This document shows, piece by piece, positions 63,918 through 64,000 of a stretch of 64,000 nucleotides of DNA. The stretch comes from Flavobacteriaceae bacterium (lineage in GTDB: Bacteria; Bacteroidota; Bacteroidia; Flavobacteriales; Flavobacteriaceae). The notes below the pieces were generated by a model. The model ran no database searches. It had not been told where the DNA came from and saw only the letters and a list, made by a program, of their open reading frames with translations. Position 1 is the first letter of the stretch, and each line of letters opens with the position of its first letter. Made by a program: the position numbers and the translations under genes. The stretch spans positions 1 through 64,000 of the forward strand of contig JABSPK010000005.1 of assembly GCA_013214065.1 (NCBI GenBank), in the 5' to 3' direction.

Positions 63918-64000
63918 TCAATATCCGAAATCGGCTTTCAGGGCATCGATCTTTTCAATAGCCATTTCTTTGGTGAGAAAATCGATTTCTTCCATTAAGA
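63918..64000 (-). CDS. C-terminal end of an unidentified gene (cut by window edge)
   Basis: The minus strand is open from the right edge to a TGA at 63918-63920, giving 26 codons that end in MEEIDFLTKEMAIEKIDALK and ADFGY. The composition is acidic and helical, without a membrane segment. The stop is 22 bp before radA, so co-transcription is likely. I do not recognise the protein. Confidence 0.55.
   Translation of the reverse strand, partial: LMEEIDFLTKEMAIEKIDALKADFGY

Overview
The window looks like a chromosomal segment of a marine-type flavobacterium (Bacteroidota, Flavobacteriaceae). The evidence is indirect. There are four TonB-dependent receptors (one cut by the left edge), two of them with an N-terminal carboxypeptidase-like domain. 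IleRS is of the eukaryote-like type and carries a permuted HIGH motif. The gene order ileS / zinc-less DksA-like / lspA is present. There are GH97 and GH16 enzymes, many short Sec or lipoprotein leaders ending in ...FSQ or ...SC, and repeated TAnnTTTG promoter elements with a TTG about 16 bases upstream. I found no rRNA, tRNA, CRISPR array, insertion sequence, prophage or integrase. Coding density is very high and several neighbouring genes overlap.

Layout. 0-2.3 kb: N-terminal part of a TonB receptor, a divergent secreted endonuclease/exonuclease/phosphatase-fold enzyme, and a small four-helix membrane protein. 2.3-5.6 kb: a large Oar-like TonB receptor with its own terminator. 5.7-10.4 kb: a tight minus-strand operon of DUF3108, tryptophan 2,3-dioxygenase, M23 peptidase and glucose-6-phosphate isomerase. 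10.7-14.7 kb: uvrC and a patatin-Omp85 fusion, followed by a long 3' UTR. 15.0-25.4 kb: a 28-residue membrane peptide, 5-formyl-THF cyclo-ligase, then the minus-strand genes ileS, DksA-like, an adhesin-like protein and lspA, a haem-receptor-like TonB protein with recO, and gdhA. 25.5-31.5 kb: a trans-sulfuration enzyme, a DinB/ArsR pair around palindromic operators, an Asp/Glu racemase, an ArsC-like protein, an EamA transporter, an outer-membrane barrel protein and a thioesterase.

31.6-42.5 kb is mostly housekeeping: nitronate monooxygenase, a YheT-like hydrolase, a DUF5689/lamin-tail lipoprotein, a second DinB protein, ankyrin / Nudix / omega-amidase, an Ig-like lipoprotein, ComF, a coiled-coil membrane protein and glycyl-tRNA synthetase.

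42.5-47.8 kb is the most coherent accessory locus. A LacI regulator and two exported nucleoside hydrolases face ribokinase and a GRP-family sugar transporter. A 20-bp LacI-type palindrome lies between the two arms. The inferred pathway is periplasmic cleavage of nucleosides, ribose uptake, and phosphorylation to ribose 5-phosphate.

47.9-58.4 kb: an SMP-30-like propeller, a Crp/Fnr regulator, GH16 laminarinase-like and VOC proteins, a GAF-LuxR regulator divergent from katG, a GH97 alpha-glucosidase and a TonB receptor. 58.4-64 kb: exonuclease III, an aldo/keto reductase, a lipoprotein PQQ dehydrogenase with an inserted cytochrome c domain, radA, and the C-terminus of a gene running off the right edge.

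I did not find an obviously new multi-gene defence or mobile system. The observations I rate highest are the permuted IleRS signature, the nucleoside/ribose locus with its operator, the duplicated ArsR operator around a possible small ORF, the Cys-for-His metal site in the M23 peptidase, and a recurring 3' UTR motif ahead of terminators.
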